Source: Lojkania enalia (Eukaryota > Ascomycota > Dothideomycetes > Pleosporales). Taken from it: 64,000 nt of DNA. The notes below the pieces were generated by a model. The model saw nothing but the letters and a program-made list of their open reading frames with translations. It was not told the DNA's origin and did not search any database. The translations under genes were made by a program, and so were the position numbers. How positions within the stretch are numbered: the first letter of the stretch is position 1; every line of letters begins with the position of its first letter. Positions 21,881 to 33,124 of this stretch are shown here, one piece after another. The stretch is taken from positions 613,502 through 677,501 of the forward strand of contig ML986589.1 of the NCBI GenBank assembly GCA_010094045.1, given 5' to 3'.

Positions 21881-23611
21881 ATGGGACGAAAGACGACTCT
21901 AGTGATCTCCAGTTTATTGAGCTTAGGTACCTGACTCCCGAACGCGTCGAGGGATTTAGCTCACACGTTCTAGCAACCCACACAACGGCTCAACTTGCCA
22001 ACGTCTGCCGAGGAGACATCTGCTTTAGGTTGAATATTCCTGAAAGCACTGCCGCCTCTGGTGAAGGAGACATTTTCTTCCAAATATCCGCACCGAGCAG
22101 CTATGAATGGGTCGCACTTGGACAAGGAAGCCAGATGTCTGGGTCTAACATCTTCGTTGTCTACACTTCGTCAAGCGGAGAAAATGTAACCTTATCGCCG
22201 CGTCTTGGAACGGGCTACACCATGCCAGACTTCAACGGTAACGCAGAGGTGACGTTGTTAGAGGGCTCAGGTGTAACGGACGGAACGATGATTGCAAATG
22301 TGAGATGTATGGAACCCTCAAACACACGTAATGAGTCACGAGCTTAACCGTCAACTAGGCTCTAACTGCAACAGCTGGTCTGGCAACAGTGCAGACTTCA
22401 CGGCAGATTCAGGCCAATTTATATATGGCGCTCAAACATCAGGAGGGCCCATGAATTCGGATGACCAAAGAGCGCGTATCTCACAGCACGACATCAACGA
22501 GGCTTTTAACTGGAACTGGGCCAGCGCAAAAGGAGGAAATAGTGTCAATCCACTCGTGAATGCCGCTCCTTCGGGTACCGCAAGCGGCGGCGGAAGTGTA
22601 ACAAGCTGCGTACCCCGACCTTCTGGCACCGCCGCATCAGTAACTAGTGGTGCAGCCTCTGCTACCGCTACTCAGTCGGACTATGACAGTGACGACAATG
22701 ATAGCCCAACATCTACTCAGTCAGATCTGAATGGATGGTGGACTTCGCGGCCATCGGCAACAGGACGTCCGTGGGGACCACCCGATAGTAAGAAATTCTA
22801 ATCAAACTCTCGAAGCTCTCACTAATGGCCGTCTAGAACGAGGAGAAGAAGAAATTAATTATTGCGACGACAGTGACTCTTTTAACAACGGTGATAATGG
22901 CGGTTTTAGCCCCATTAGCAGTACCAGCAGGAGCTTGGAGGATACACGGAAGATGCTTATTGCCCACGGCGTCCTTGCAGCACTAGCCTTTGTCATCTTC
23001 TTTCCCGCTGGTGCTATTGCCATTCGTCTTGCTTCCTTCCCTGGGGTGGTCTGGTTCCACGCTGTGTTCCAAGCCTTTGCCTATTTGGTTTACATCGCCG
23101 CGTTCGGTCTGGGTATCTACATAGCAAACCAATTCGATATGGTCAGTCTTTTCTCACTCTCATGTGACATGAGCTTACACGCCTGTAGCTTGATCGCTAT
23201 CATCCAATTATTGGCATTGTCGTTTTCGTCTGCCTGTTCTTTCAACCCCTATTTGGCTTCCTCCACCATTCGCTCTTCAAGAAGTACCAAAATCGCACTT
23301 TCTGGTCATACGCTCATCTCTGGCTGGGTCGACTCGTCATTACTCTCGGTATTATCAACGGGGGCCTCGGATTCATGTTAGCCGACACCATGAACCTGGG
23401 ATCCAGGACGGGCATGATTGTCTACTCGGTTGTCGCTGCCATCATCTGGCTAGTATGGGTCGCGGCCTCCATCTATGGCGAGATACGGAGGAAGAAATCG
23501 ATTCTATCCCAGCCACCGAAATACAGTGAATCGCCGCCTGCCAGGCCAGAGACGACACAACCTGATGTTCCTCATCCAGAAGACGGACACTACGCGCCCG
23601 GGCCGAAGTAA
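21881..23611 (+). CDS. DOMON (CDH-type cytochrome) - cytochrome b561 membrane protein
   Basis: Five exons, 21881-21926, 21974-22306, 22359-22787, 22837-23141 and 23189-23611, join in frame to 511 residues; introns are 47, 52, 49 and 47 nt. Residues 1 to about 21 form a signal peptide. Residues about 25-185 are a DOMON domain like the heme b domain of cellobiose dehydrogenase: M70 in GQGSQMSGSN and H170 in ISQHDINEAF fit the Met/His heme ligands, and C127/C130 follow. A Ser/Thr/Gly-rich linker runs to about 300. The b561 core has helices with H313, H344, H397 or H398, and H414, as expected for two hemes. The tail after the last helix is cytosolic (EIRRKKSILSQPPKYSESPP). Predicted role: trans-membrane electron transfer between cytosol and cell surface; partners are unknown. 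Confidence 0.92.
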
Positions 23612-24205
23612 GGAGGCAGTGTACATGCGAGGGCAATGTTTCAAAGTTAGGAGAAAAGCGTGTCATTCGGTTGATCAAAAACTCGAGAAGGGCACATAGG
23701 ATAGGTACAGATGCTACTTGACACGAGATAGCAATTTGATGTAGAGATCTAATTTTTATCAATTGACCATCAAACGCAAGGCTAGTCCTTAATGCCCATT
23801 ATCAAGGTCTGTGTACCGAATTAACATGGATTCACAACGCTACTCAAAAATTCCGTATCATAGCTCTGTCAAGTTATGTCGATTGCCACCTATGCCTTTA
23901 TTTCACTAGGATTATAATAAGTTTCGCTGAATATACTAGAGTTATTCTCCCAAAAAATCCTGGAGCACAAGCGATGTGATTGGAGGAATGGATATTTAGT
24001 CAGCCTAGGAATAATCTCGTTAAATCATGCCTTGCCCCTCGTTCTTGGCAGGCGCGGTCGTCCAGGGCTCACCACCGTTGCCGCCATCAACAAACAACCT
24101 CGTCTGCGTTTTTCCACCACCGCCACTCCCCGCCTGTCGCATCCACGCATATCGTCCTTATACCATCTATTACCTCTGCACTAGGCGAGGGAAGTATTGT
24201 ACGCC
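23612..24205. other. Intergenic
   Basis: 3' flank of the DOMON-b561 gene and presumed promoter and leader of the EB1 gene. No coding sequence is supported. Confidence 0.4.
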
Positions 24206-25213
24206 ATGGGAGAGTCAAGGTACCCCTCCAAATTTCACTCTCCAGGCACCAGATTTTGCCTACACGACAACATGCTAATTTAATACCGCTCACAGACAAG
24301 AACTCGTTGCGTGGCTAAACAACCTCCTTCAGCTCAATATTACAAAAGTCGAACAATGTGGCACCGGGTATGCGCTCTCGTCCTATACTTCCCTAGTCGC
24401 GTGTTGGTCTATAGCATATACTAATAGGCTCTGGCACAGGGCGGCACTTTGCCAGGTGTTCGATAGCATCTTCAGTGAGTTGCTCGCAACTGCGAAGTTC
24501 CTGACTCTTCAACTAATCACGCTATAGTGGACGTTCCCATGTCTAGAGTCAAGTTCGACGCCAACACGGAATATGGTTATCTACAAAACTTCAAGATACT
24601 ACAGAGTAAGTAAACCCTGGCCCTGCTAGCTACTCTTCCTTGTCATATTCTTCGGTCCGCTAATTTGAGTTGTGCAGATATTTTCGCAAAGCATAGCATC
24701 GACCGACCCATCCCAGTACAGGCGCTCGTGAAGTGCAAGATGCAGGATAACCTTGAATTCCTCCAGTTTACGAAACGATATTGGGACCAATACTTCCCCG
24801 GACATCCTTACGATCCCGTTTCTCGCCGAAAGGGGCAAGGTGGTCTCGCTTCTACCGCTCCTCCAGCTCCTAGAGCAGTAGGTGGTGCCCGGAAACCCGC
24901 CGCAAGTAACACTGCCGCGCCTCGGACTCGCACACCGCTCGCAACCGGGGGAGGAGCCGCTAGCGCTGCGCTGCGAGAGGAAAACAACGTCCTCAAAGAG
25001 ACAGTAGCTGGCCTCGAGCGTGAGAGAGATTTCTATTTTAGCAAGCTTCGGGATATTGAGCTCTTGATCCAGCAGTCCATGGAGGCCGACCCAGAGCTGG
25101 AGAAGGAAGACAACCTGCTCAAGCAGATCCAGACCATCTTGTATTCAACAGAAGAAGGCTTCGAGATCCCCGCAGAAGCCGAAGGCGAACTTGGGGAGGA
25201 GGAAACGTTCTGA
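24206..25213 (+). CDS. bim1: EB1-family microtubule plus-end protein (Bim1/Mal3)
   Basis: Five exons, 24206-24219 (14 nt), 24296-24367, 24440-24474, 24528-24605 and 24678-25213, join in frame to 244 residues; introns are 76, 72, 53 and 72 nt. The first 14 nt encode MGES plus two bases, and the join gives MGESRQELVAWLN, the canonical EB1 start. Residues 1 to about 115 form the calponin-homology domain that binds the microtubule lattice (VEQCGTGAALCQVFDSI, VKCKMQDNLEFLQF). A basic Ala/Pro/Thr linker spans about 120-160. Residues about 162-225 form the coiled coil and EB homology domain (LERERDFYFSKLRDIELLIQ). The acidic tail ends EEETF, an EEY/F-like end of the kind bound by CAP-Gly domains. 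All diagnostic parts are present. Confidence 0.96.
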
Positions 25214-26716
25214 GGTGTTAGCGAAGCGTGCCGCATTTAAGCGATTGGACTGTGCCGCAGTACTCTGCATTATTCCCGGAAGTTTCATTTGTTTGATGAT
25301 TGATGATGTCGTATGAAAATGGTCTGAGGCGAGCATTCGATGTCGTCTTAAGCCAGGGTGAGTGTTCGATAAGGGACAGTGATAGACAAGGAGAGCGGGA
25401 CATATGTGCACGTATCTACAGGGACCCTATGCTCAAATCTTCTTTAACGGGAAGTGGGCTAGGGAAATGATCGGTGTTCAGTGCATAATATCAGGGACTT
25501 CAGATTGGTCAAACTAATAACATTTCCTAGTCCCATCCTTACATATTGTTCGTTCAGTAAGATGCGGCTTGCCCTATTTGATGCCTGCACTCTAGCCTAT
25601 GTATTATCGACTCATGCAACCGAGTCTCTACTTACCACATAATCTGTCCCTCTTCAGTACTCCTTTCCTGCCCTACGAAGCGCAGCTCATCTCTGCCTCC
25701 CACCACGCACTGTCCTCGGACCGTTTGTCGTTCCATTAGGCGAGTCAAACATAGACAGCAGATCGCACAGTTAGTTAAAATTGCCTTACGACATCACCCA
25801 ATCAGCAACCTATTTGCGACTTAACTGCCACCAGTTCTTCGCACCGCCAACTACACGCCAGCTCCACAAGAAACAGACATGAGAGAAAGCATACTGCCTA
25901 AATGCAACACTGCGACCCCCCTTGGAAACTCTTCCAACGTGCAGTTCGTGGGATCATCGACGGGGATCCGGCCTCTACTCGGCGTGTTGACGCAGGATTT
26001 TAGGCAGGGAGTAGCAGGCGAGCTCCCTCTCTACTTGGAGATTCAAAATAAATGGTATTATATACTAGATCACCCTATCATATAGATTCACCAGTATCTT
26101 TGTAATTTTTCTTGGCATGCGGTGAGCTGCTATAGTCCTTATCTATCTCAGATTTCGAGGAGCAGGGAATTCATGGAAGCAAAGCCCAAACACACCTAAG
26201 AAACTCAATCTATGCATATTCACTAGAAAACAATCGACAAATGCGTCATCTGGATAACACTGATGATGTGTTGTGAGTAAAATGTGAGTGAAGCTCTATA
26301 AGTTTTCTGTTATAACGATAATATAACTTAGTTCATTCTTCGCGGATTAAGTAAACATTTGTAGCTCATTGCAAATCACCATGACTCTAATTCTTTCAAA
26401 AGTGACGACATCACGAAAATACATAAGGCTAGTGATGATAGCTGAGAACTGATGTGTCGGCGCTTCGAGATATTTGTAAAGACCAAATTGACCATGATTC
26501 AGCTTTCACGCTTAAAGAGGAGGTATAGCGGTACGCAAAGGGCTGAATAGCTCCGAATACCGGATCTTTTTTCTTTGCAAGATTCGATATGCTTTAAGCC
26601 TGTTCGGAGAGTGGGGATTTTCAAGGAAAATAAGCACATCCAGGTATGAATTTTCAATGGTGAGAATGTTTCTACACCTTGTGTTCTGGGGGATCTAAGG
26701 CTGTCCTCTGAAATGA
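25214..26716. other. 1.5 kb intergenic, convergent genes
   Basis: Between the 3' ends of the EB1 and nitrilase genes. A 68-codon plus frame at 25879-26085 has no recognisable motif and I do not call it. From about 26090 the sequence becomes more AT-rich, but CpA and TpG words remain, so this is not the mutated type seen after 28.44 kb. Confidence 0.4.
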
Positions 26717-27810
26717 CTACGCGGTGCCTTCCGTCTCCTCTGTGGTAGTCTTTTCTTCTACCCGAGGTTTGAAATGCTGGGTTTTCTCATCAGCCCAATG
26801 CGGTCGCGTGTCGAAGTTGAATTGAAGAATCTCTGGGCGCTGATAGTGTCCCGCAGCATCAATCCAAACTTTCACCTGTCCGAGCTGCGAGAAGTCCACC
26901 TCACCCTGAACCAGCTTTTCTTCTGCTCCTGTATGCGGTCCAGAAATGTAGGCACAAAACGGATGCAGTACCGAGGACCATCCTCCACCAGCCTTGACGA
27001 GATCTTGGTCGCCGAGATTCTCTTTCATCCAATTCAGGCACGTATCGTCCACATAATTGGACGCCGTAATGACGAACACTTGAGCTGTCAGCGCATGAGC
27101 CTTCATCAGCGCCTCGATCTGAGCATCAGCAACAGACTCGAAGCCGGCCATAGTCGAGAGAGCCGGCCATGCGCCGGCATGAATGTGCTGATTCTGCGTT
27201 ATCAACGCCTGTCGCGCGCCGTTCATCGTATGTTCCCAGCATGCCAGACCTCCCAAATTCCATCCCAACGACAACTGCCAATTTCGCAGACTACTGCCGT
27301 TGCCTTGAGCCCAAACATAGCGCTCGGCATACGTTGGTTGCAGCTTTCGGTGCACGCCGAGGATATTTCCATCGCTGTCGATGATTACTTGAGAGTTGAA
27401 TAGGGTGTGGCCCCCTGCGATGCGCTCCGAGATGCCCAAGCTGATAGCGACGCCAGACCGTCTACAAGCGTCCTGAATAGCGCTCATGTCTTCGCCATTC
27501 GTTTCAACCACAACGCTCTCCTCAGCGTACTTGGCCAACGCTCCAACCTGCTTCAGTGGCGGGTAACACTCGATCCAGTACTGCAAACACAGTCAATTCA
27601 TTTAGATATCCTCGCATCGTTCGATTTCTAAAAAGAGACACGTACGGGATAGCCCGGAATAAATGTTTCAGGGAAGACTACGAGTTTAATGTCGTCATGG
27701 GCCGCGAGCTCGATGAGATTGACGGCTTTCTTGATTGTGGCTTTCTTGTTCATGAACACCGGCGCGGCATGAGCTGCTGCCACTTTGAATTTGATTTGCT
27801 TGGATGCCAT
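26717..27810 (-). CDS. Nitrilase (C-N hydrolase family)
   Basis: Exons 27810-27646 and 27580-26717 join across a 65-nt intron (GTACGT..GCAG) to 342 residues, a usual length for true nitrilases. The catalytic triad is complete: E48 in VVFPETF, K134 in VHRKLQPT, and C169 in GGLACWEHT. The segments FIPGYPYWIECYPPL and ERYVWAQGNG also fit the nitrilase/cyanide-hydratase branch. The enzyme would convert nitriles to carboxylic acids plus ammonia, or hydrate cyanide; substrate cannot be decided. It has no signal peptide and should be cytosolic. The C-terminus is polar (RVEEKTTTEETEGTA). It is the last intact gene before the mutated TE island, whose border lies about 630 bp upstream of its start, so silencing spread is conceivable. 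Confidence 0.95.
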
Positions 27811-28439
27811 TATTGTATAACGCGATATGTACCGAAAGTTGTAGCGCGAGGACGCTTTCTATGTTTAGGTGAGGATCTATAGGGGGTGTAGTAAAAGAAT
27901 GCGGGGAAGCATTCTGGACCACTTAACTCGATATGGTAGAGACTAGTGTCAAGCGAAAGCTTTGTTTGTATATTTCCAGTTGCAGGATCGGTACGATAGA
28001 GCAGAGCAAAGCAAAGCAGATGGCAGGCATAAGAACAACAATTGCTTCTTGTTGCGGGCTTCCTGTTTCTGCAGTGATGGAAGTAAACGCTGTTAAGTTA
28101 CCTAAACTGAGATATCCCAACATCGAGGGTGAATACAGCGTCTTAGCCCCTCCAACCGACGAAGCTCCCCCTTGACTTACTTTATTCATGCAATAGTGCC
28201 ATACTCATCGAGAATCGAGCGAAAGCCTCTGGAGAAGCGTCTTCCATCTTATGAACCGTAATATAAAGGGCCGATACGTATTCTGTGACGGTTAATGGTG
28301 AAGGAGCTATGGTTATATTATGTGATCATGGCTTGTGTGGCAGTCACCACCTGTAGAGACTAGAGAGAGCTGCCGGCGGTAGTGGGGAACAAAGAAGACA
28401 GACACGAAATAGACAATTAACTAATTTTTATGCCTTATT
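27811..28439. other. Nitrilase 5' flank up to the compartment border
   Basis: Ordinary base composition with CpA and TpG present. Overlapping frames on both strands (27923-28189) have no motif. The composition switches near 28440 within a few tens of bases. Confidence 0.45.
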
Positions 28440-29079
28440 CCCTTACAGTTATAAGCCTAGATTACGACTAAACAGCTTATAATAGATTATAATAGTAGAG
28501 ATTATATAACTAAAGCTTATAGATTAACCCTACTTATAGTAATTAACTAGCACCTATAATTAAGATCTACGATAGGTTATACTATATAGAGCTGCTAATA
28601 ACTATAGCTACTAATCTAGACCTAATAGTTATATAGGTAACTATTATTTTTAATTAAACTAATAACTAGTATAAATAGTTATTTATTTAAAAAGATACTA
28701 TCTAAAAGTATAACCTCTAGTAGTATATAAATTCTATTATAATAGTAGTAGGCCTATTTATATTAATAGTATTATCTAAACTATAGCTTATAAACTATAA
28801 TAAGAAGACGATATTATTAGTTTATCTTACTACTACCTAGTAGAAGTTATACTAATAGAAGTATAAGTAATAGAAATACTAGAATATTAAGTTTAAATAT
28901 TAGAAGAAAACTCTTACTAAATTTAACTCTAAGATTAATAAAATAAAAGTTATAAAATATCTTTATTTAATTAAAAATAAGTCTATAATATAAAGTACTA
29001 TTAAATAAACTACGCTATTAAATAAACTAAAATTTCTTAGTAGTAAATATAATAACTATAATATATAATACCTAATAAA
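28440..29079. repeat. Mutated sequence, no family assigned
   Basis: First part of the island. RIP-type composition, with no element ends or domains recognised. Confidence 0.4.
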
Positions 29080-29350
29080 AAGGTAGAATTAAGCTTACCT
29101 TTTAAATATATAAAGTCGGCTAATTTTAAAGCCTATAAACTACTACTAATATATTTAATATACTATAACTAACTTTCTAATAGAAATATAAAAGAACTTT
29201 TATATATATTAATTACTATATAAACTATTAAAAGTTAACTATAACTAAAGAATAGATAATTATATAATATATTCTTAACTTAAATTTATAAGAATTTGCA
29301 TTTTAGCTAATAAGATAGTAGATATAGTAGATAAACTATTAGCTATATTA
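29080..29350 (+). mobile_element. Pogo/Fot1 fragment (N-terminal part)
   Basis: Aligns by eye with the 5' coding part of the complete copy at 29571 (shared AAGGTAGAATTAAGCTT-type start and the following HTH region). No terminal repeat was found on either side, so it is a truncated remnant. Heavily mutated. Confidence 0.6.
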
Positions 29351-29570
29351 TTATAAATATAGAATATTAAGAAGTATTACTTCTATAGCTAGGGCTTAAT
29401 CTAATATTAGCTACTATAAAGGTCGATTTAAACGAGAACTAATAAGATAATAATAAGTAGATGTATATTATAGACTAACTATTAGATAGTAAGTAGTAGA
29501 ACTACGGGAACTAGAAAGATAATTAGTTAGATAATAAAGTATAATATAACCTATAATATAAAGCACCACC

Positions 29571-31399
29571 GAGCCGGCTACACCACCAAGCCGGCCACTT
29601 TTTCTTGGTATAGCAACTTTTCCGTACGTAACGCTATGTCTCAACAACACGAAGCTAATCTATCTAATTAAGAAGGTAGAATTAAACTTGCCTTTCAGGC
29701 CTATACTTTAGGCTAATTTTAAAGCGTGCGACGCGCTGCAGCGGCTTTTAACGTATAATACTAGCGGCTCTCTAACTAGCTTTATAGAATTACCTTTCAA
29801 CCTTAAACTTAACTAAATTATATAAAGCTTATAGCAACTAAAGAGCAGACGATCGTACGATATATCTTTAACCTTAATTTGCGAGGATTTGCGCCGCAGC
29901 TTTATAAGGTAGTAGATATAGCAGATAAACTATTATATATGTGGGATAAGATACTTATAGGTAAGAACTAGCCTAAACGATTTATATCGCGTACAAATAA
30001 GCTTAAAATAGTTTTTAATCGAGTAAAGGACTGTTAGAGGATATTATAAAAAGATCTAGAGGTTATTAACGCGTGGTTTAAGCTCGTATAAGAGATAGTA
30101 GCTAAGTACGGTATCTATAAAGATAATATCTATAACTTTAATAAGATAAGCTTCTAGATAGGTATAATTAGCTCTATAAAAGTTGTTATAGGTTTAGAAC
30201 GCTATATAAGACCTATACTTATTCAGCTAGGTAATTAGGAGTAGGTTACAGTAATCTAGAATATCTATACTACTAGGTACGTAACCCTACTATTTATTAT
30301 CTATAAAGGACGCGTCTATATCTTAGCATAGTATAAGGAGATAGATATACCGTACAACTAGAAGCTCTCAGTTTCTAAGAATAGATGAACAAATAATAAG
30401 CTTAATCTTAAGTAGTTAAAGTACTTTAACGCGTATATAAAGACGCGTTAGATAAGGTTATATAGACTACTTATTCTTAATAGCTATAAGAGCTATCTAA
30501 ACCAGGATTTTAAGGATTATTACCTCATACAAAAGATCCTCACCCTCTATATACTAGCATATTTATTATATATCCTACAGCTACTTAATATAGTATACTT
30601 CTTACTATTAAAGCTAAAGTACTCCCAGCGTATATAAGACTTAGTACGCCGACGCGTCTACTATATTAATAAGAAAGGCTTTCTACCAGCTTTTAGAGAC
30701 GCGTTTTTTAATATATTTACGTACAAGAATTATAAAAAGGCCTTTAAGGTATTTAGACTAGTTCCTATTAATGTATAGATTATTCTTAAGCGCCTTAAAG
30801 TCCAGTTACATATACTACTAGAGGTACCCCTACTAGAAATACTATAGCAGTTAAAAATACTAAGTAATATATAAGAATTCGGGTTACAATTAACTCTTAT
30901 ATAGAGGTCCTTCGTACGATTACTAAAAGAAGCTAAAGAAGGCTTCTTACAACTAATAAAAAGAGCTAAATTAATGCTGCATTAAAACGCTCTTATAAAC
31001 TACCAGATTATAGAGCTTAAAGAGTAATTAGAGGTTATAATAAAGTATAAAATATGTAAACAGAAGCGAATTTAGTATAGTAGTATAATAGAGTATAGTA
31101 AAGGAGCTTCGTACAAAGCTGTTGAGGTATCTACAGCTCTTCAGCAATCTAAGAAGGCTCGTGGTAGTAGTAGTAAGGAACTAGCTTAACCTAGTTAACG
31201 GTACTATAAGAACTGTAGAAAGACTAGGTATAATGCTCGTACGTGCTAAAAAGATATAGAAGCTTCTTCTAAATCTAGTCTAAGTATCTTGTACGCAGGT
31301 TCTCTTATAGATAGCGAGTAAATCAAGGTCTTATACATGGTGTTAGTGGTGCTAAGAAAAAGTAGCCGGCTTAATAGTATAGCCGGCTCGGTGGTGCTT
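29571..31399 (+). mobile_element. Pogo/Fot1-type DNA transposon, full length, RIP-degraded
   Basis: A 1,829-bp element bounded by TA target duplications (29569-29570 and 31400-31401). The imperfect terminal inverted repeats are about 45 bp, start AAGCACCACCGAGCCGG and include ACTTTTTCTT. Read through stops, the interior gives the Fot1/pogo transposase: an N-terminal HTH with LAFQAY-like sequence, then KYGIYKDNIYNFN where the family has DEDIYNFDETGF, then RLLILNSYKSYL (D2 region of DDE) and LLYILQLLNIVYF (third acidic region). Acidic catalytic residues are replaced, as in DE to NK, consistent with G-to-A mutation. Not active. Confidence 0.88.
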
Positions 31400-31669
31400 T
31401 ACGTTATATATAATAGTAGTAGGTATATTTTAGATATTCTAATACTAAGTAGAAATAGGATAGATCTAATAGATCTAATAAACTAGATTTAGTAGTTTTA
31501 GACTTTTCTATATAAGTTAATAGATTTTCTTTATAGATTAAGTCTAGTATAGTTATTTTTAGAGATTTATCTTATTATTATATATAAGTAGAAGGGGGTA
31601 GAAATTATATAGAGTTAGGCTAGTAAATAAGGTATATAATATCTTACCTAGGTTAAGGTTAGGTTTAGA

Positions 31670-31797
31670 GTTCTTAGTACTAGAGTTAAAATTAAAGTAG
31701 AGTTCTTAGCGCTAAAGTATAGGTTAGGTAGAAGTTCTTAGTATTAAGGTTAAAGTTAGGGTAGGGTTCTTAGTACTAGAGTATAAGGTTAAAGTAG
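31670..31797. repeat. Four-unit minisatellite of 32 bp
   Basis: Units begin with GTTCTTAG at 31670, 31702, 31734 and 31766, an exact 32-bp period with diverged unit bodies. The array abuts the 5' LTR of the large Gypsy-1 element. Confidence 0.8.
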
Positions 31798-32076
31798 TAT
31801 AACGATGCGAAGAAATCGTTCCACGAAAAGCTTTATATATAATCTTATCCTAAAGCTTTTCGCTTATCTTATCCTACCCCTAGCTCCGCCCCTTTTCTCT
31901 TCCGTATATAGTTATACACTCTCTTATAAGTAGCTTAGTAGTTCTTCTATATCCTTTTATATAAGGCCTATAGGTGTTAATAGAATTTCTAGGTTTTTAA
32001 ACCCCTATATACTCCTATATACCTCTAAGTAGATTTATACTATATTTAGACCTATTATCTTACCTATACCGTTATA
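31798..32076 (+). repeat. Gypsy-1 5' LTR
   Basis: 279 bp, same length as the 3' LTR at 50558-50836. The start TATAACG and end ..TTATA are mutated forms of TG..CA; the copy at 61182 retains the TG start, and the 3' LTR retains the ACA end. Confidence 0.88.
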
Positions 32077-33124
32077 TTATATAGAAGAACTTAATACTAC
32101 TAGTAATAGCCTCTTTAATAATATTATATCGATTGTTTATTTAACTATATCTAAATTTAAGATATATCTAATTTAGTTTAAGTTATAATATTTATATACT
32201 ATTATATTAAATTATTTAGTTATTTAGATAAGATTTTAGAGACCTTCTATTAACTAAAGCCTTTAGGTTTAGAACTTCCTATCTCCTGCGATTAGGATTG
32301 CCTTTAGAAAAGCTGCGTAGAGTACACCTAGGTAGAAACTTAGAGACTACTAATAACCTATTAGAATTAGAGGTAACCGCCGATATCTAACTATAATTTA
32401 CTTTCTAATTCCCGTACTAGAACTAATATACGCGTAAGTTATAGTAAGAGTAAACTTCTATTTATATATATAGAACAACTATTACCTTTTATAAGAGGCC
32501 CTATAATAGGCGGACCCCTCTCTATAGAGCCTATAATAAAGAACCTATCTAATTCGGAGGGAAATTAGAGTAAATTAACCCTTGAGGAATAAATCGCAAT
32601 TTTATAAGAGGAGATTATACGCTTAATATAATAGAGAACTATTAGTTCTAATTAACCTCTATAAACTACCGAATTAGAACTAATAATATACTAAGAAACT
32701 TTTATAACTCCTCTAGTAAGAAACCTTTTAGCTACCCTTAAGCCCCTTTAAGCCTACCTTATTAAACGTACGCCTAAGATTAAAAGCTTTATAGATAGTA
32801 GTAAACCTATATTTAAATAATAGTAAGTTTTAATCCTAGACTAATTTAAGATTAATATAGATTACTATCTAATAGAGTATACACGTATAGTATTAGTATA
32901 AAGATATACTTCTAGTACTATAAAAGGGTATCTAGAGCTAAAATACCTAGCTAAATTAGACTAGTATTAGTTTAAGAATACTAAAGAAATAATTTTACTT
33001 CTATAATTATATTTTATTATAAATAATAAAGAGATAGAAGTACAATAAGCGTTTTAGGTCCTAAGAATAAATAAGAGAGAAGCGTTCCCAACTTTTAAAG
33101 CTTACTTTATTAGTATAACTATTA

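Noticed and set aside
25879..26085. 68-codon plus-strand frame between EB1 and nitrilase
   Set aside because: No recognisable motif, no clear splice partners, isolated.
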